A stretch of 64,000 bases of DNA from Pseudomonas sp. SST3. Its GTDB lineage: Bacteria; Pseudomonadota; Gammaproteobacteria; Pseudomonadales; Pseudomonadaceae. Below the pieces are notes generated by a model, which worked only from the letters and a program-made list of their open reading frames with translations, was not told the DNA's origin and made no database searches. Shown piece after piece: positions 56,345 through 64,000 of the stretch (positions within the stretch are counted from its first letter, which is position 1; each line of letters opens with the position of its first letter). The translations under genes and the position numbers were made by a program. The stretch lies in NCBI RefSeq assembly GCF_003325755.1, contig NZ_QORI02000009.1, forward strand, positions 157,389 to 221,388, given 5' to 3'.

Positions 56345-56373
56345 GCCGGGCACGTCCCGGCTGAAGCTTTTTT
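56345..56373 (+). terminator. Attenuator-like hairpin between hcp and vgrG
   Basis: GCCGGG, loop CACGT, CCCGGC is followed by TGAAGC and a T6 run. It lies 26 bases past the hcp stop and 137 bases before vgrG. Partial read-through here would give much more Hcp than VgrG, as the secretion tube requires. Confidence 0.65.
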
Positions 56374-56509
56374 GCGAAGCAGTAATAGAAATTGAAACCG
56401 CGGCGAAACAATGCGCGACCCAGCGCACCGCAACGCCGTCGATGCGTGGTACATCAAGCCCCCGCATGCGCCCTGGCGCACACCATGGACGGATCCAGGA
56501 GGAACAAGG

Positions 56510-58609
56510 ATGTTCGCCCCCGCCAATCAAAAGCACTTTTCCCTGCACATCGAAGGCATCGAGCATGACTTTCAAGTGCTCGAATTCAGCGGTAAAGAAG
56601 CCATCAGCCAGCCCTACCGCTTCGAACTGGAGCTGGTCAGCGAGCGTCCGGATCTGGATTTCGAAAGCCTGCTTCAGCAGTCCGCGTTCCTGACATTCGC
56701 CAGGGATGGTGGCGGCATCCACGGCCAGGTCTATCGCGCCGCCCAAGGCGAGTCCGGCGAACGCCTGACGCGCTACCAGCTGATCATTGTCCCGAGGCTT
56801 GCCTATCTGGCGCACCGGACCAACCAGCGCATCTTCCAGCACCTCTCGGTGCCGCAGATCATTGCCCAGGTCCTGGAGGAGCACGGCATTCTCGCCGGCG
56901 ACAGTCATCGTTTCGACCTCGGTCCGGTGATCTACCCCGAGCGAGACTATTGCGTTCAATACGACGAAACCGATCTGCACTTCATCCAGCGCCTCTGCGA
57001 GGAAGAAGGCATTCACTACCATTTCCGGCACAGCGAATCCGGTCATATGCTGGTCTTTGGCGATGACCAGACGGTATTCCCCACCCTTGCGCCGGTCGCG
57101 TATCAGCAGGACAGCGGCCTGGTCGCCGACGAGCCGGCAATCAAGCGCTTCGGGGTGCGCATCGAAACCCGTACCGGCCGCGTCACCCGCCGTGATTACG
57201 ATTTCGAAAAGCCACGCCTGACGATGGAGGCGGCGGTTCAGAGCGGCACTCAGCCCGACCTCGAGGACTACGACTACCCAGGGCGTTTCGTCGATCGCGA
57301 GCGTGGCAAACACCTGTCCCGCCGCGCCTTGGAACGCCACCGCCACGATTTCGAACTGGCCGTGGGCGATAGCGATCAGCCGAAGCTGGTCAGCGGCCAC
57401 TTCCTCTCACTCAGCGATCATCCGCGCGGCGACTGGAATCAGCTATGGCTGCTCACCGAAATTCATCACGAAGGCAAACAACCGCAGGTACTGGAGGAGT
57501 CGGTCACCAGCGCGTCCAGCCTGCACGTTCCGACCCACCCTCCCCTCCGGGACGAAGGCTGCGGTGAAGGGGCTCTTGCCAGCCCCGATTTCCACCAAGG
57601 CTACCGCAACCACTTCACCGCCACGCCCTGGGCCGTCCCATTCCGTCCCGCGCTCGACCACCCCAAGCCACGCATCCTTGGCAGCCAGAGTGCGGTTGTC
57701 ACCGGGCCAGCCGGTGAAGAGATTCACTGCGACGAATACGGTCGAGTAAGGGTGCAATTCTTCTGGGACCGCCACGGCCAAGCCGACGACAAAACCAGCT
57801 GCTGGCTGCGCGTTTCATCGAGCTGGGCCGGCGACCGCTACGGTGGCATCGCCATTCCCCGCGTCGGCATGGAAGTACTGATCACCTTCCTCGAGGGCGA
57901 TCCCGACCAGCCACTGATCACCGGCTGTCTCTACCACAAGGAAAACGCCGTCCCCTACGACCTGCCGGCCAACAAGACCCGCAGCGTCTTCAAGACCCTG
58001 AGCACGCCCGGCGGGGGTGGCTACAACGAACTTCGCATCGAAGACCGCAAGGACGCCGAGCAGATCTACATCCACGCCCAACGCGACTGGGACGAGAACA
58101 TCGAGCACGACCAGACGATCCGCATCGGCCACGAACGCCATGACACCGTCGAGGCCAACAGCTACAGCGAATTCCGCGCCGAAGAACACCGCACCACCCA
58201 CGGCGACCGCCGCAGCGAAGTCAAAGCAGACGACCACCTGACCATCGGCAACAACCAACACGTGAAGATCGGCACCGGCCAATTCGTAGAGGCCGGCCAG
58301 GAAATCCACCTCTCCAGCGGCTTGAAAGTCGTCCTCGAAGCGGGCAGCGAACTGACCTTCAAAGCCGCCGGCAGCTTTATCAAGCTCGATACGAGCGGCA
58401 TCACCATGGTCGGGCCGGTGATCAGGATGAACTCTGGCGGCAGTCCGGGTAAGGGGTCGGGGGCTGCGCCGGTCCAGCCGGGCGCGGTGGAATCGGCGGA
58501 TGCGGATAAGGCAGGCGAGCTCCTAGTGCCTGCGCAGCGCCAAGCTTTATTACGAGCCTCTCCACGCTGTGAGATCTGCGAGCGAGCCAACCAGGAGGCC
58601 GGGGCATGA
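56510..58609 (+). CDS. vgrG: T6SS spike protein VgrG
   Basis: This is a 699-residue VgrG spike protein. The gp27-like part covers about residues 1-380 ('YRFELELVSERPDLDFESLL', 'QRLCEEEGIHYHFRHSESGH'). The gp5-like OB fold begins near residue 386 ('VRVQFFWDRHG', 'GIAIPRVGMEVLITFLEGDPDQPLITGCLYH'). A long C-terminal beta helix of repeating 'D/E-H-x-T-I' units follows. A short tail after residue 645 ends 'ASPRCEICERANQEAGA', perhaps a docking site for its adaptor or effector. I chose the ATG at 56510, with AGGAGG seven bases upstream, over an earlier in-frame start. It overlaps the adaptor gene by four bases (ATGA). Confidence 0.96.
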   Translation: MFAPANQKHFSLHIEGIEHDFQVLEFSGKEAISQPYRFELELVSERPDLDFESLLQQSAFLTFARDGGGIHGQVYRAAQGESGERLTRYQLIIVPRLAYLAHRTNQRIFQHLSVPQIIAQVLEEHGILAGDSHRFDLGPVIYPERDYCVQYDETDLHFIQRLCEEEGIHYHFRHSESGHMLVFGDDQTVFPTLAPVAYQQDSGLVADEPAIKRFGVRIETRTGRVTRRDYDFEKPRLTMEAAVQSGTQPDLEDYDYPGRFVDRERGKHLSRRALERHRHDFELAVGDSDQPKLVSGHFLSLSDHPRGDWNQLWLLTEIHHEGKQPQVLEESVTSASSLHVPTHPPLRDEGCGEGALASPDFHQGYRNHFTATPWAVPFRPALDHPKPRILGSQSAVVTGPAGEEIHCDEYGRVRVQFFWDRHGQADDKTSCWLRVSSSWAGDRYGGIAIPRVGMEVLITFLEGDPDQPLITGCLYHKENAVPYDLPANKTRSVFKTLSTPGGGGYNELRIEDRKDAEQIYIHAQRDWDENIEHDQTIRIGHERHDTVEANSYSEFRAEEHRTTHGDRRSEVKADDHLTIGNNQHVKIGTGQFVEAGQEIHLSSGLKVVLEAGSELTFKAAGSFIKLDTSGITMVGPVIRMNSGGSPGKGSGAAPVQPGAVESADADKAGELLVPAQRQALLRASPRCEICERANQEAGA

Positions 58610-59454
58610 GCCGAGACTTCTTGCTCGTAGATGGTGTGCTCCGCCAGGACGCTCTGCAATGGTTTTATGCAGCAGGCGAGCATATCGAGGTCATCCCACT
58701 TTACAACGGCACCCGCTGGGACGGCGTCAAAGAAATCGGCCCAATTCTGGTAGGGCTAGATACGCATTCATCATTGCTCGATGAATGGCAACACAACCCT
58801 CTTCTTCAGCGTCAGGCCAGCAGGCTACAGAGTTCAGCACCGCTGAACGATGTCGCCGATCACCTGAGCCAGTACATCACCGTCACGGACGACTTTGGTA
58901 GCTACAGCCTCTTCCGTTTCGCTGACCCACTGGTGACCTCTTACTGGTTGAACAGCTATCCCTCGTCCGCTTATCAAAGTCTGTTGGGCCCCATCGGTGA
59001 ATGGCTCGTTCCACTATCCCCTCCAAGGTGGGCGCCCTCGGTAGCAGTCGAATGGCACTCCTATCGTCCGCAACCACACAGTCCGACATTAGAGGGCAAA
59101 CTCAACCACCTCGCCGATGACCAGGTTCAGGCCCTAGAACAGGCTTATCGGCGAAGCTTCAAGGAACGCCTCTACGACTGGTTGAACGAAGACTATCCAC
59201 AAACCTTATCAAGCCTTGCCGAACAAGAGCGAGATCTATGGTTGGAACAGCGTCTGCTAGATGCCGAAGCCTGGGGGCTGGTCAATGAACAGAGTATTGC
59301 GATCTGGGTCGAGCGCTGCGCCTGCTGGGGAGACGACTTCGCCACACGCCTCGATAGCCCCTACCAAGCTTGGCTAGCCAAGGTGCCAGACGCCCAGGAA
59401 CTGCCTCCAGAGCGACGTATTCAAGCTCTGGATGAAGATTGCCTTACCGGCTAA
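58606..59454 (+). CDS. T6SS effector-loading adaptor, DUF4123 family
   Basis: This 282-residue protein has the DUF4123 layout: 'ALQWFYAAGEHIEVIPLYNGTRWDGVKEIGPILVGL' in the first 60 residues, 'YLSQYITVTDD…YSLFRFADPLV'-like central part (seen as 'SQYITVTDDFGSYSLFRFADPLVTSYWL'), then a helical C-terminal half. Such adaptors (Tap-1/TEC/VasW) bind one effector and load it onto VgrG without being secreted. Four-base overlap with vgrG and the effector gene 14 bases downstream show a dedicated loading set. Confidence 0.88.
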   Translation: MSRDFLLVDGVLRQDALQWFYAAGEHIEVIPLYNGTRWDGVKEIGPILVGLDTHSSLLDEWQHNPLLQRQASRLQSSAPLNDVADHLSQYITVTDDFGSYSLFRFADPLVTSYWLNSYPSSAYQSLLGPIGEWLVPLSPPRWAPSVAVEWHSYRPQPHSPTLEGKLNHLADDQVQALEQAYRRSFKERLYDWLNEDYPQTLSSLAEQERDLWLEQRLLDAEAWGLVNEQSIAIWVERCACWGDDFATRLDSPYQAWLAKVPDAQELPPERRIQALDEDCLTG

Positions 59455-59468
59455 AGGAACGGATTTCC

Positions 59469-62400
59469 ATGAGCACGACAACTTCCGACAAAATGCTGCA
59501 ACAAGCCAAACGCAATCAGGCCTTCGAGGACAAGCCCGCCAATGCGAACGGCCAGTGCCCGTTGAAAGCGGGTGAAATTGCGATCCATCCCGTTCGCTAT
59601 GCGATAGATGAGTCACCGGCACGCGGCAGTGCCCAAGGTCCAAACCCGCTGCCAAAAGGCTGGTCCAGCAGCAACCTGCCGAAGCTCAAGACGCGTAGTT
59701 ATACCCTGCGTCAGCTCCGTGACGGCTGGCTTTATGTGTGGAATGAAACTGATCGCACCCTTCACGAATATCAGGTGAATGGCCACCAATTCACCCGCCA
59801 TCAATGGGGTAGCGCACAGCTGGGCAAGGATGAGCGAAACAACCCCGGTGACAGCCAACCTTATCTGCTTTACCCAAAGCGCAGCCGCCTACTCATTGCC
59901 TACGCCCCCGTGCAGTGGACCTGGCGCCTGTGCGAAAAAATGCGCAGCAACCCGCAGGAGCAAAAGCGCTGGATGCGCGTGCTTAACCTGCCGCAATACT
60001 GCACCCAGATGCAGGCAGCACATGCCGCTCCTATCCGCGAAATAGGCAGCGCGGTCGCCGATATCCTGGCAGGAGGAGAAGCCCCGACCTTCAAGAGCTG
60101 CCTGGTGGCGGCGAACAAAGATGATTCGTCCCGCCCCTGCAAAAAGCCGATCGACCAGGCTCTCATACTCGGCAGCGTACCCGATCAGGACAGTGCCCTC
60201 TTCGTTGCTCTGGACGATCCCATGGCCATCGTCGATGACCTGGCCATGAATCTGCAGGGCCGCTGGCTGGAACTGGCAGCAGCAGACAAACAGCACGCCA
60301 ACAAGATCAATAGCGCTACGCTCATTCAGGGGCTTTGCGGCGTCAAACTAGACCCCTTCATGCCCAAATCGGTATCGACTAACCCAAGCCGCAAGCAAGC
60401 TTTCATCAAAGACGCTCACAGCCTGCTCGATAGCGAAGCGCAGCTACTCAATCACAGCGGCAGTGACGCGACCCTGACACTCAAATCGCTGCAAGTGCAG
60501 CGGGTTCAACAGCAATTTCGCACGAATTGGGGTAACCCACCGTCGGGGCCTAAATGGCGCGCACTGGTAGAAGAATGGCAGCAGAAAAAGATCTGGCGCG
60601 AGGACGTTCGCTTCGATGAGGCCTGGAGTTATCTGCAAGAGCGCGCCGATGAAATGGAGCGCCTCAATACCCACATCCAACGCAGCGAAAGCGACCTGCT
60701 CGCCTGGCTGAAAAGCTTTAGTCCGAAAGCGGAAGAGGTTTTCTATGACCCCTGCCACCCGCAGCAATCGACCGATCTGCTGGACACCATGGCCAACCTT
60801 TACGAGCAATTGGGCGCGAGCGACACGGGCAAGCAATGGCTCTGCGAGCAGTACGGCAAACCCACTACGCTGGCAGGCCTGGCGCTGTTCAATTTCAGCG
60901 CCGAGCTTTCCGCGCTGATCGACAAGATCTCCACCAACTTCACCACCTACGGCACCATCGACAATCAGGGGCGGCAGGGCGACGGCAGCGGCCAGGCTCA
61001 CGGCGGACTCTCCGACATCACTAGCGAAGTCAGCCGTGCCAACGAGGTGAAATCGGTACTTGACCTGCCGAGCGTACAAGCTAGCAACCTGTACAAGAGC
61101 CTTTCCGAACCCGGCAAGCGTGCCTTCGAGACCTTGCGCAACGTAGTGGGGCAAAAAGCCAAGGACAGCTGGAACCTGATGGCCTTTGTTCTGTTGCCTG
61201 CCTTGAGCACGAAATTTGCGCCCAAGGTTCGAATCTTTGCCTTCAGCGTCACCCAAGTCTTGGTCTCTACGGAAATCTCCACGCAGACGCGTTTGATTCT
61301 GGATCCCGAGTTCGCGAAGAAGAACCGTCAATGGCAGATGCAGGTTGCCCAGCTCGAAAAGAACATCAAGGGCCTGCAACGCACTCTTTCTCTACCCGGT
61401 AAAGGCCCCGACAAACGCTCGGCGCGCATACAGTTGCTCGGGCTGGAACAAAAGCGCGAGACGCTGAACCTGCAACGGCCTAATGAGGTAATCGGTAGCG
61501 TCGTCACCGAAACCAGGATCACCAAGGTACAAACCCGCCAAGTAAACATGTGGCTTGCGACACTGGGCCAGTCAGAGCTGCTCGATCAGTTGCAGCTCAA
61601 AGCAAGAAGTTCGGCAGGCTATGCAGCCCGCAGCCGTCAGTGGATAAACCAAGAGCTCGGCGGCAGTTTGCCCGTGCTGGTCGCAGGGCTGAATATCTGG
61701 AACTTCATCAATAGCCTGGACAAGGCACGCAATGACGGCATTTTCCGTGAGGATGAGCTGCGCACGGTCGGCGCCAATGCCGCCTATACCGCCAACGCAC
61801 TGATGGCGCTCTGGACGGTGCCGGCGTGGAACAAGTGGGCCAAGCTTGAAAAAACAATTGGCCGGAATACCACTCAACTTGCAAAAGCAGGTGTGAGGGC
61901 TTGGCTTAAAACGGGCGAAGTTGAAGCCTCATTGCTGGCTCGGCAGTTGGTTTTACGCACCATGGGCATGGCTGCATTCGGCGCCATCGCTGCGGGAGTA
62001 GAGGCCTGGCAGGTTTACAAAGATATCGCCAAAACGACCAGCAAAACCGAGAGTTTAGCTTTAAGCGTGAAATTCTACACATTGACTGCAATGGCAGGGC
62101 TGGCAGGAGCACAATTAATAGGCAGCGCCTTGGGCTTCTGGTTCGGTTTTGCCTGGGTCATGTCCAACCCGGTGACCATCATCATCGCGTTACTTGGCGT
62201 GATCTACCTGATCGCCAGCATGGTTGCCAACCAATACAAGCGCGAGGGTCTACGGCTCTGGTTGTATCGCAGCAGTTGGGGAAAATCTCCCACCTGGACG
62301 CACAGTGACGAGCATCATAAGGAGGAACTGCGCACCCTGAAAGAAATCTGCCTGCGCCCCAGCCTGGCGGCTCGCGCCTCCACCTTGACTTACTACGGGC

Positions 62401-62906
62401 GTGGCCCACGCATCTATACCGGTTTCTGGCTACAACTCCTGCTACCGTCCGAACTGGCGGGAACAAGCGTAAAACTGCAACCGGCCATGGTCGACAGCGG
62501 CTGGTTTTCCGATAGCCTGATGCAAGGCATGGCAGACAAGTTCTACGACCAGCTCCTCGAAGGCCACTGGGCGCCCATCGACCAATTTGGTCAACCACCT
62601 GCGCAGCGCCCCAATGGGCCACTGCCTGGTGACACCCTCTACCCCGAGGGCACACAACACCGCCTCTGGCAAACCTGGATCGCCTACCAGCGTCCCCCCG
62701 CGCTGGAGCTGGAAGTTCGCTACCCGGAGCAGATTCTGGAACGCGCCAACGGCCAGGGCTATATGTTCCGCGTGGATATAGGCATCTCGTCTTCCGAGGC
62801 GGACCTGAAAAGCGATGCTTTCAGCAAGGAACCTGTTGCCGATATGGTGCTCTCTTCACAAAGTACCCGCTTGCTACCCTTGCACGTGCCACATACGAGT
62901 AAATGA
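59469..62906 (+). CDS. T6SS membrane-active effector, VasX/BTH_I2691 type
   Basis: This is a 1145-residue effector. The N-terminal VasX-like domain starts at 'CPLKAGEIAIHPVRYAIDE' (residues 30-48) and continues with 'YTLRQLRDGWLYVWNETDRTLHEYQV', the pattern of VasX_N proteins. The middle (200-780) is helical and mostly soluble. Hydrophobic segments follow near residues 831-847 and 870-920, a hairpin suited to pore formation, and then a 220-residue soluble C-terminal domain ending 'LPLHVPHTSK'. Known VasX permeabilises target membranes; the same is inferred here. Start ATG 59469 is preceded by AAGGAACGG. Two small membrane proteins encoded directly downstream are the likely immunity factors. 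Confidence 0.85.
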   Translation: MSTTTSDKMLQQAKRNQAFEDKPANANGQCPLKAGEIAIHPVRYAIDESPARGSAQGPNPLPKGWSSSNLPKLKTRSYTLRQLRDGWLYVWNETDRTLHEYQVNGHQFTRHQWGSAQLGKDERNNPGDSQPYLLYPKRSRLLIAYAPVQWTWRLCEKMRSNPQEQKRWMRVLNLPQYCTQMQAAHAAPIREIGSAVADILAGGEAPTFKSCLVAANKDDSSRPCKKPIDQALILGSVPDQDSALFVALDDPMAIVDDLAMNLQGRWLELAAADKQHANKINSATLIQGLCGVKLDPFMPKSVSTNPSRKQAFIKDAHSLLDSEAQLLNHSGSDATLTLKSLQVQRVQQQFRTNWGNPPSGPKWRALVEEWQQKKIWREDVRFDEAWSYLQERADEMERLNTHIQRSESDLLAWLKSFSPKAEEVFYDPCHPQQSTDLLDTMANLYEQLGASDTGKQWLCEQYGKPTTLAGLALFNFSAELSALIDKISTNFTTYGTIDNQGRQGDGSGQAHGGLSDITSEVSRANEVKSVLDLPSVQASNLYKSLSEPGKRAFETLRNVVGQKAKDSWNLMAFVLLPALSTKFAPKVRIFAFSVTQVLVSTEISTQTRLILDPEFAKKNRQWQMQVAQLEKNIKGLQRTLSLPGKGPDKRSARIQLLGLEQKRETLNLQRPNEVIGSVVTETRITKVQTRQVNMWLATLGQSELLDQLQLKARSSAGYAARSRQWINQELGGSLPVLVAGLNIWNFINSLDKARNDGIFREDELRTVGANAAYTANALMALWTVPAWNKWAKLEKTIGRNTTQLAKAGVRAWLKTGEVEASLLARQLVLRTMGMAAFGAIAAGVEAWQVYKDIAKTTSKTESLALSVKFYTLTAMAGLAGAQLIGSALGFWFGFAWVMSNPVTIIIALLGVIYLIASMVANQYKREGLRLWLYRSSWGKSPTWTHSDEHHKEELRTLKEICLRPSLAARASTLTYYGRGPRIYTGFWLQLLLPSELAGTSVKLQPAMVDSGWFSDSLMQGMADKFYDQLLEGHWAPIDQFGQPPAQRPNGPLPGDTLYPEGTQHRLWQTWIAYQRPPALELEVRYPEQILERANGQGYMFRVDIGISSSEADLKSDAFSKEPVADMVLSSQSTRLLPLHVPHTSK

Positions 62907-62913
62907 TTTATTT

Positions 62914-63201
62914 ATGATCAATGCATTCACCAGATGCCTACATGCTCTTAACTGGAATAAGCGCATTGAGCTTCCACGCCGCCACCAATGGAAAAACGCC
63001 AACAAACCTGCCTTATTGGAGTGGAGTGTAGAAGCAAGGCCCTACAATACAAAAGTCGCAAATATTATGTTTTTCTCTCTCTTAACAATTATAACTCTAG
63101 TATTTATTGGCATCGCCTACAACATTGCCGCTCAGTCATTACTTGAGAAATTCATGGGAGTTCCATTTTACCTATTGACAATGGGGGGATATACACCATG
63201 A
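62914..63201 (+). CDS. Candidate T6SS immunity protein 1
   Basis: This 95-residue AT-rich gene starts at ATG 62914, seven bases after the effector stop. The protein begins MINAFTRCLHALNWNKRIELPRRHQWKNANKPALLEW and has a strongly hydrophobic segment near residues 46-72 and another near the C-terminus, so it is probably an inner-membrane protein. No named family is recognised. It is translationally coupled to the next gene (ATGA). Small membrane proteins immediately after VasX-type effectors are usually immunity proteins; function is inferred from position. A truncated paralogue lies at 63779-63884. Confidence 0.65.
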   Translation: MINAFTRCLHALNWNKRIELPRRHQWKNANKPALLEWSVEARPYNTKVANIMFFSLLTIITLVFIGIAYNIAAQSLLEKFMGVPFYLLTMGGYTP

Positions 63202-63683
63202 CACATCAGAAAACAAAATTTTCTTATCGCCTAACTGAGGAGTGCATAGAGACCTGCGAATGGAAATCCCCCAGCAAGCGCTGGATGATCGTCTTGAAAT
63301 GGCTGACGGCTATCTCCGCTATCGCCGTTCTATTCGTTGTCGCACTTGCCCCATCGGCCTTTTGGATAGCACTCGCCGGGCCTGGCGGCATGGGCTTGCT
63401 TTATCTAGGCCTGGCTAACTCAAAGCAATTCCAAGAAATGCACGGTCTCTACAGACACAATGTATTTACCTGGGACGAAATAAAGCACATTTACATAGAC
63501 AAATCACGTCACCTAATCAGCTTGGAATATGAGTGGCTCAACGAGAATCTCAACAAGACACTGCCGTGGTGGACATATATTTTCTGTCACGAAAAAGATT
63601 TTGAAACCACTGCTGAAATCATACTTTCAAAAAACACAGACACCCCACACACACGTAAAAAAATAGAGGTCTTACAGTTTTAA
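63198..63683 (+). CDS. Candidate T6SS immunity protein 2
   Basis: This 161-residue protein is encoded by AT-rich DNA unlike the rest of the window. Residues 29-72 form two membrane helices separated by 'FWIALAGPGGMG'. The C-terminal half is soluble and charged ('HNVFTWDEIKHIYIDKSRHLISLEYEW') and may face the periplasm or cytoplasm. The start overlaps the previous gene by four bases. Unlike protein 1 it has no duplicate nearby. It may act with protein 1 as a two-part immunity complex, which is inference. No known family was recognised. Confidence 0.6.
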   Translation: MTHQKTKFSYRLTEECIETCEWKSPSKRWMIVLKWLTAISAIAVLFVVALAPSAFWIALAGPGGMGLLYLGLANSKQFQEMHGLYRHNVFTWDEIKHIYIDKSRHLISLEYEWLNENLNKTLPWWTYIFCHEKDFETTAEIILSKNTDTPHTRKKIEVLQF

Positions 63684-63694
63684 AAAATCAATAG

Positions 63695-63772
63695 AAATCC
63701 AATACCGATATGGCGCTATTTTCACAAAACACCTGGCTGTTCCCTTTGTAGGTGCCACATACGAGTGAATGA
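63695..63772 (+). pseudogene. Vestigial copy of the effector C-terminus
   Basis: In one frame this stretch reads 'DMALFSQNTWLFPL*VPHTSE*'. The end of the effector reads 'DMVLSSQSTRLLPLHVPHTSK*'. The 15 bases GTGCCACATACGAGT at 63752-63766 are identical to 62886-62900 and are followed by near-identical bases through the stop. A TAG replaces the histidine codon, so it is dead. It is the tail of a second effector allele. Confidence 0.75.
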
Positions 63773-63778
63773 TTGCTT

Positions 63779-63884
63779 ATGAGTAGTACCTTGAACAAAC
63801 TTATCCAGACTCTTCCCTGGAAGCAGCCCATAGAACTTCCAGACGACCATCGGTGGAAACATGCTAATCAACATGCGTTGCTAG
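63779..63884 (+). pseudogene. Truncated paralogue of immunity protein 1
   Basis: From ATG 63779 the frame reads MSSTLNKLIQTLPWKQPIELPDDHRWKHANQHALL, clearly related to immunity protein 1 (…LNWNKRIELPRRHQWKNANKPALLEW…). Spacing to the vestigial effector stop is the same as in the intact pair (six bases). Similarity ends at CTAG 63881-63884, and the frame then stops within ten bases in unrelated sequence. The membrane segment is missing, so the gene is almost certainly non-functional. Confidence 0.78.
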
Positions 63885-64000
63885 GGATGGTCTGAAGTAG
63901 TCAGGTATTTCTGGCTGACTCCAGCCCTTGCCGATTTCAAAACGGTGATTCGGCTAAAAAACGATCAAATCATCCCCTCTTTCCGGATTTATAGCCGGCG
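63885..64000. mobile_element. Probable end of an IS5-group insertion sequence (runs off window)
   Basis: From 63885 the sequence GGATGGTCTGAAGTAGTC begins exactly after CTAG, where homology to the immunity gene stops. IS5-group elements insert at YTAR targets such as CTAG, and the E. coli IS5 end (GGAAGGTGCGAACAAGTC, from memory) agrees at the conserved GGA-GGT-GAA-AGTC positions. No transposase coding is visible in the 116 bases present, so orientation and identity are unknown. Confidence 0.6.

Noticed and set aside
56333..57400. A 355-residue open frame antisense to vgrG.
   Set aside because: Covers the strongly supported VgrG N-terminal half and has no recognisable product.
62914..63683. 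Possibility that the two small genes are one frameshifted gene.
   Set aside because: They overlap as ATGA with separate, plausible starts and distinct membrane segments, and the duplicated copy begins with the first gene alone, so two genes are more likely.

Overview
The window is a high-GC, densely packed stretch of chromosome from a Pseudomonas in the broad sense. The gene order msbA–waaL … waaP–waaG–waaC–waaF–ilvE–glnE–aceE–aceF–(c-di-GMP phosphodiesterase)–msrA, and the later antiporter–MscK–SelO run, match the P. aeruginosa order I remember (about PA4997–PA5023). The intergenic REP-like repeats and a three-lipoyl AceF point towards the P. stutzeri/Azotobacter side of the family; that placement is inference. 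I saw no rRNA, tRNA or CRISPR array.

Region 1 (1–15.7 kb) is the LPS core and O-antigen locus, almost entirely on the minus strand. It holds the MsbA exporter (cut by the window edge), the O-antigen ligase WaaL, a variable block of glycosyltransferases and one acetyltransferase (2.1–7.6 kb), the carbamoyltransferase WapO, a series of kinase-fold proteins (a double-kinase protein, a WapP-like protein and WaaP), and the inner-core transferases WaaG, WaaC and WaaF. Most genes overlap or touch, so they are probably co-transcribed.

Region 2 (15.7–28.8 kb) is core metabolism: ilvE, glnE, then divergently aceE-aceF (pyruvate dehydrogenase), a small exported protein, a GAF/PAS/GGDEF/EAL phosphodiesterase (DipA-like) and msrA. 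Two matching 13-bp dyads lie between glnE and aceE and look like operators.

Region 3 (29.1–48.6 kb) resembles a different P. aeruginosa neighbourhood (about PA0486–PA0508), apparently transposed here. It holds three FadE-type acyl-CoA dehydrogenases with a diguanylate cyclase among them, a small unknown protein, the biotin genes bioB-F-H-C-D, comF, srkA, rlmJ, a nitronate monooxygenase-like flavoprotein, a type 2 isopentenyl-diphosphate isomerase and a fourth acyl-CoA dehydrogenase. A paired PsrA-like box precedes one dehydrogenase, and a BirA-like operator lies between bioB and comF.

Region 4 (48.8–55.5 kb) is envelope and stress physiology: a CvrA/NhaP2-type antiporter, a large MscK-like mechanosensitive channel and the AMPylase SelO.

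Region 5 (55.7–64 kb) is an orphan type VI secretion (T6SS) cargo island. A sigma-54-like promoter leads into hcp, then a hairpin, vgrG, a DUF4123 adaptor, a 1145-residue VasX/BTH_I2691-type membrane-active effector, and two small AT-rich membrane proteins that are probably its immunity genes. Beyond them lies a decayed second copy of the effector's last codons followed by a truncated paralogue of the first immunity gene. This copy is cut at a CTAG by a sequence that looks like the end of an IS5-group insertion sequence and runs off the window. This effector–immunity remnant is the most interesting part of the window.
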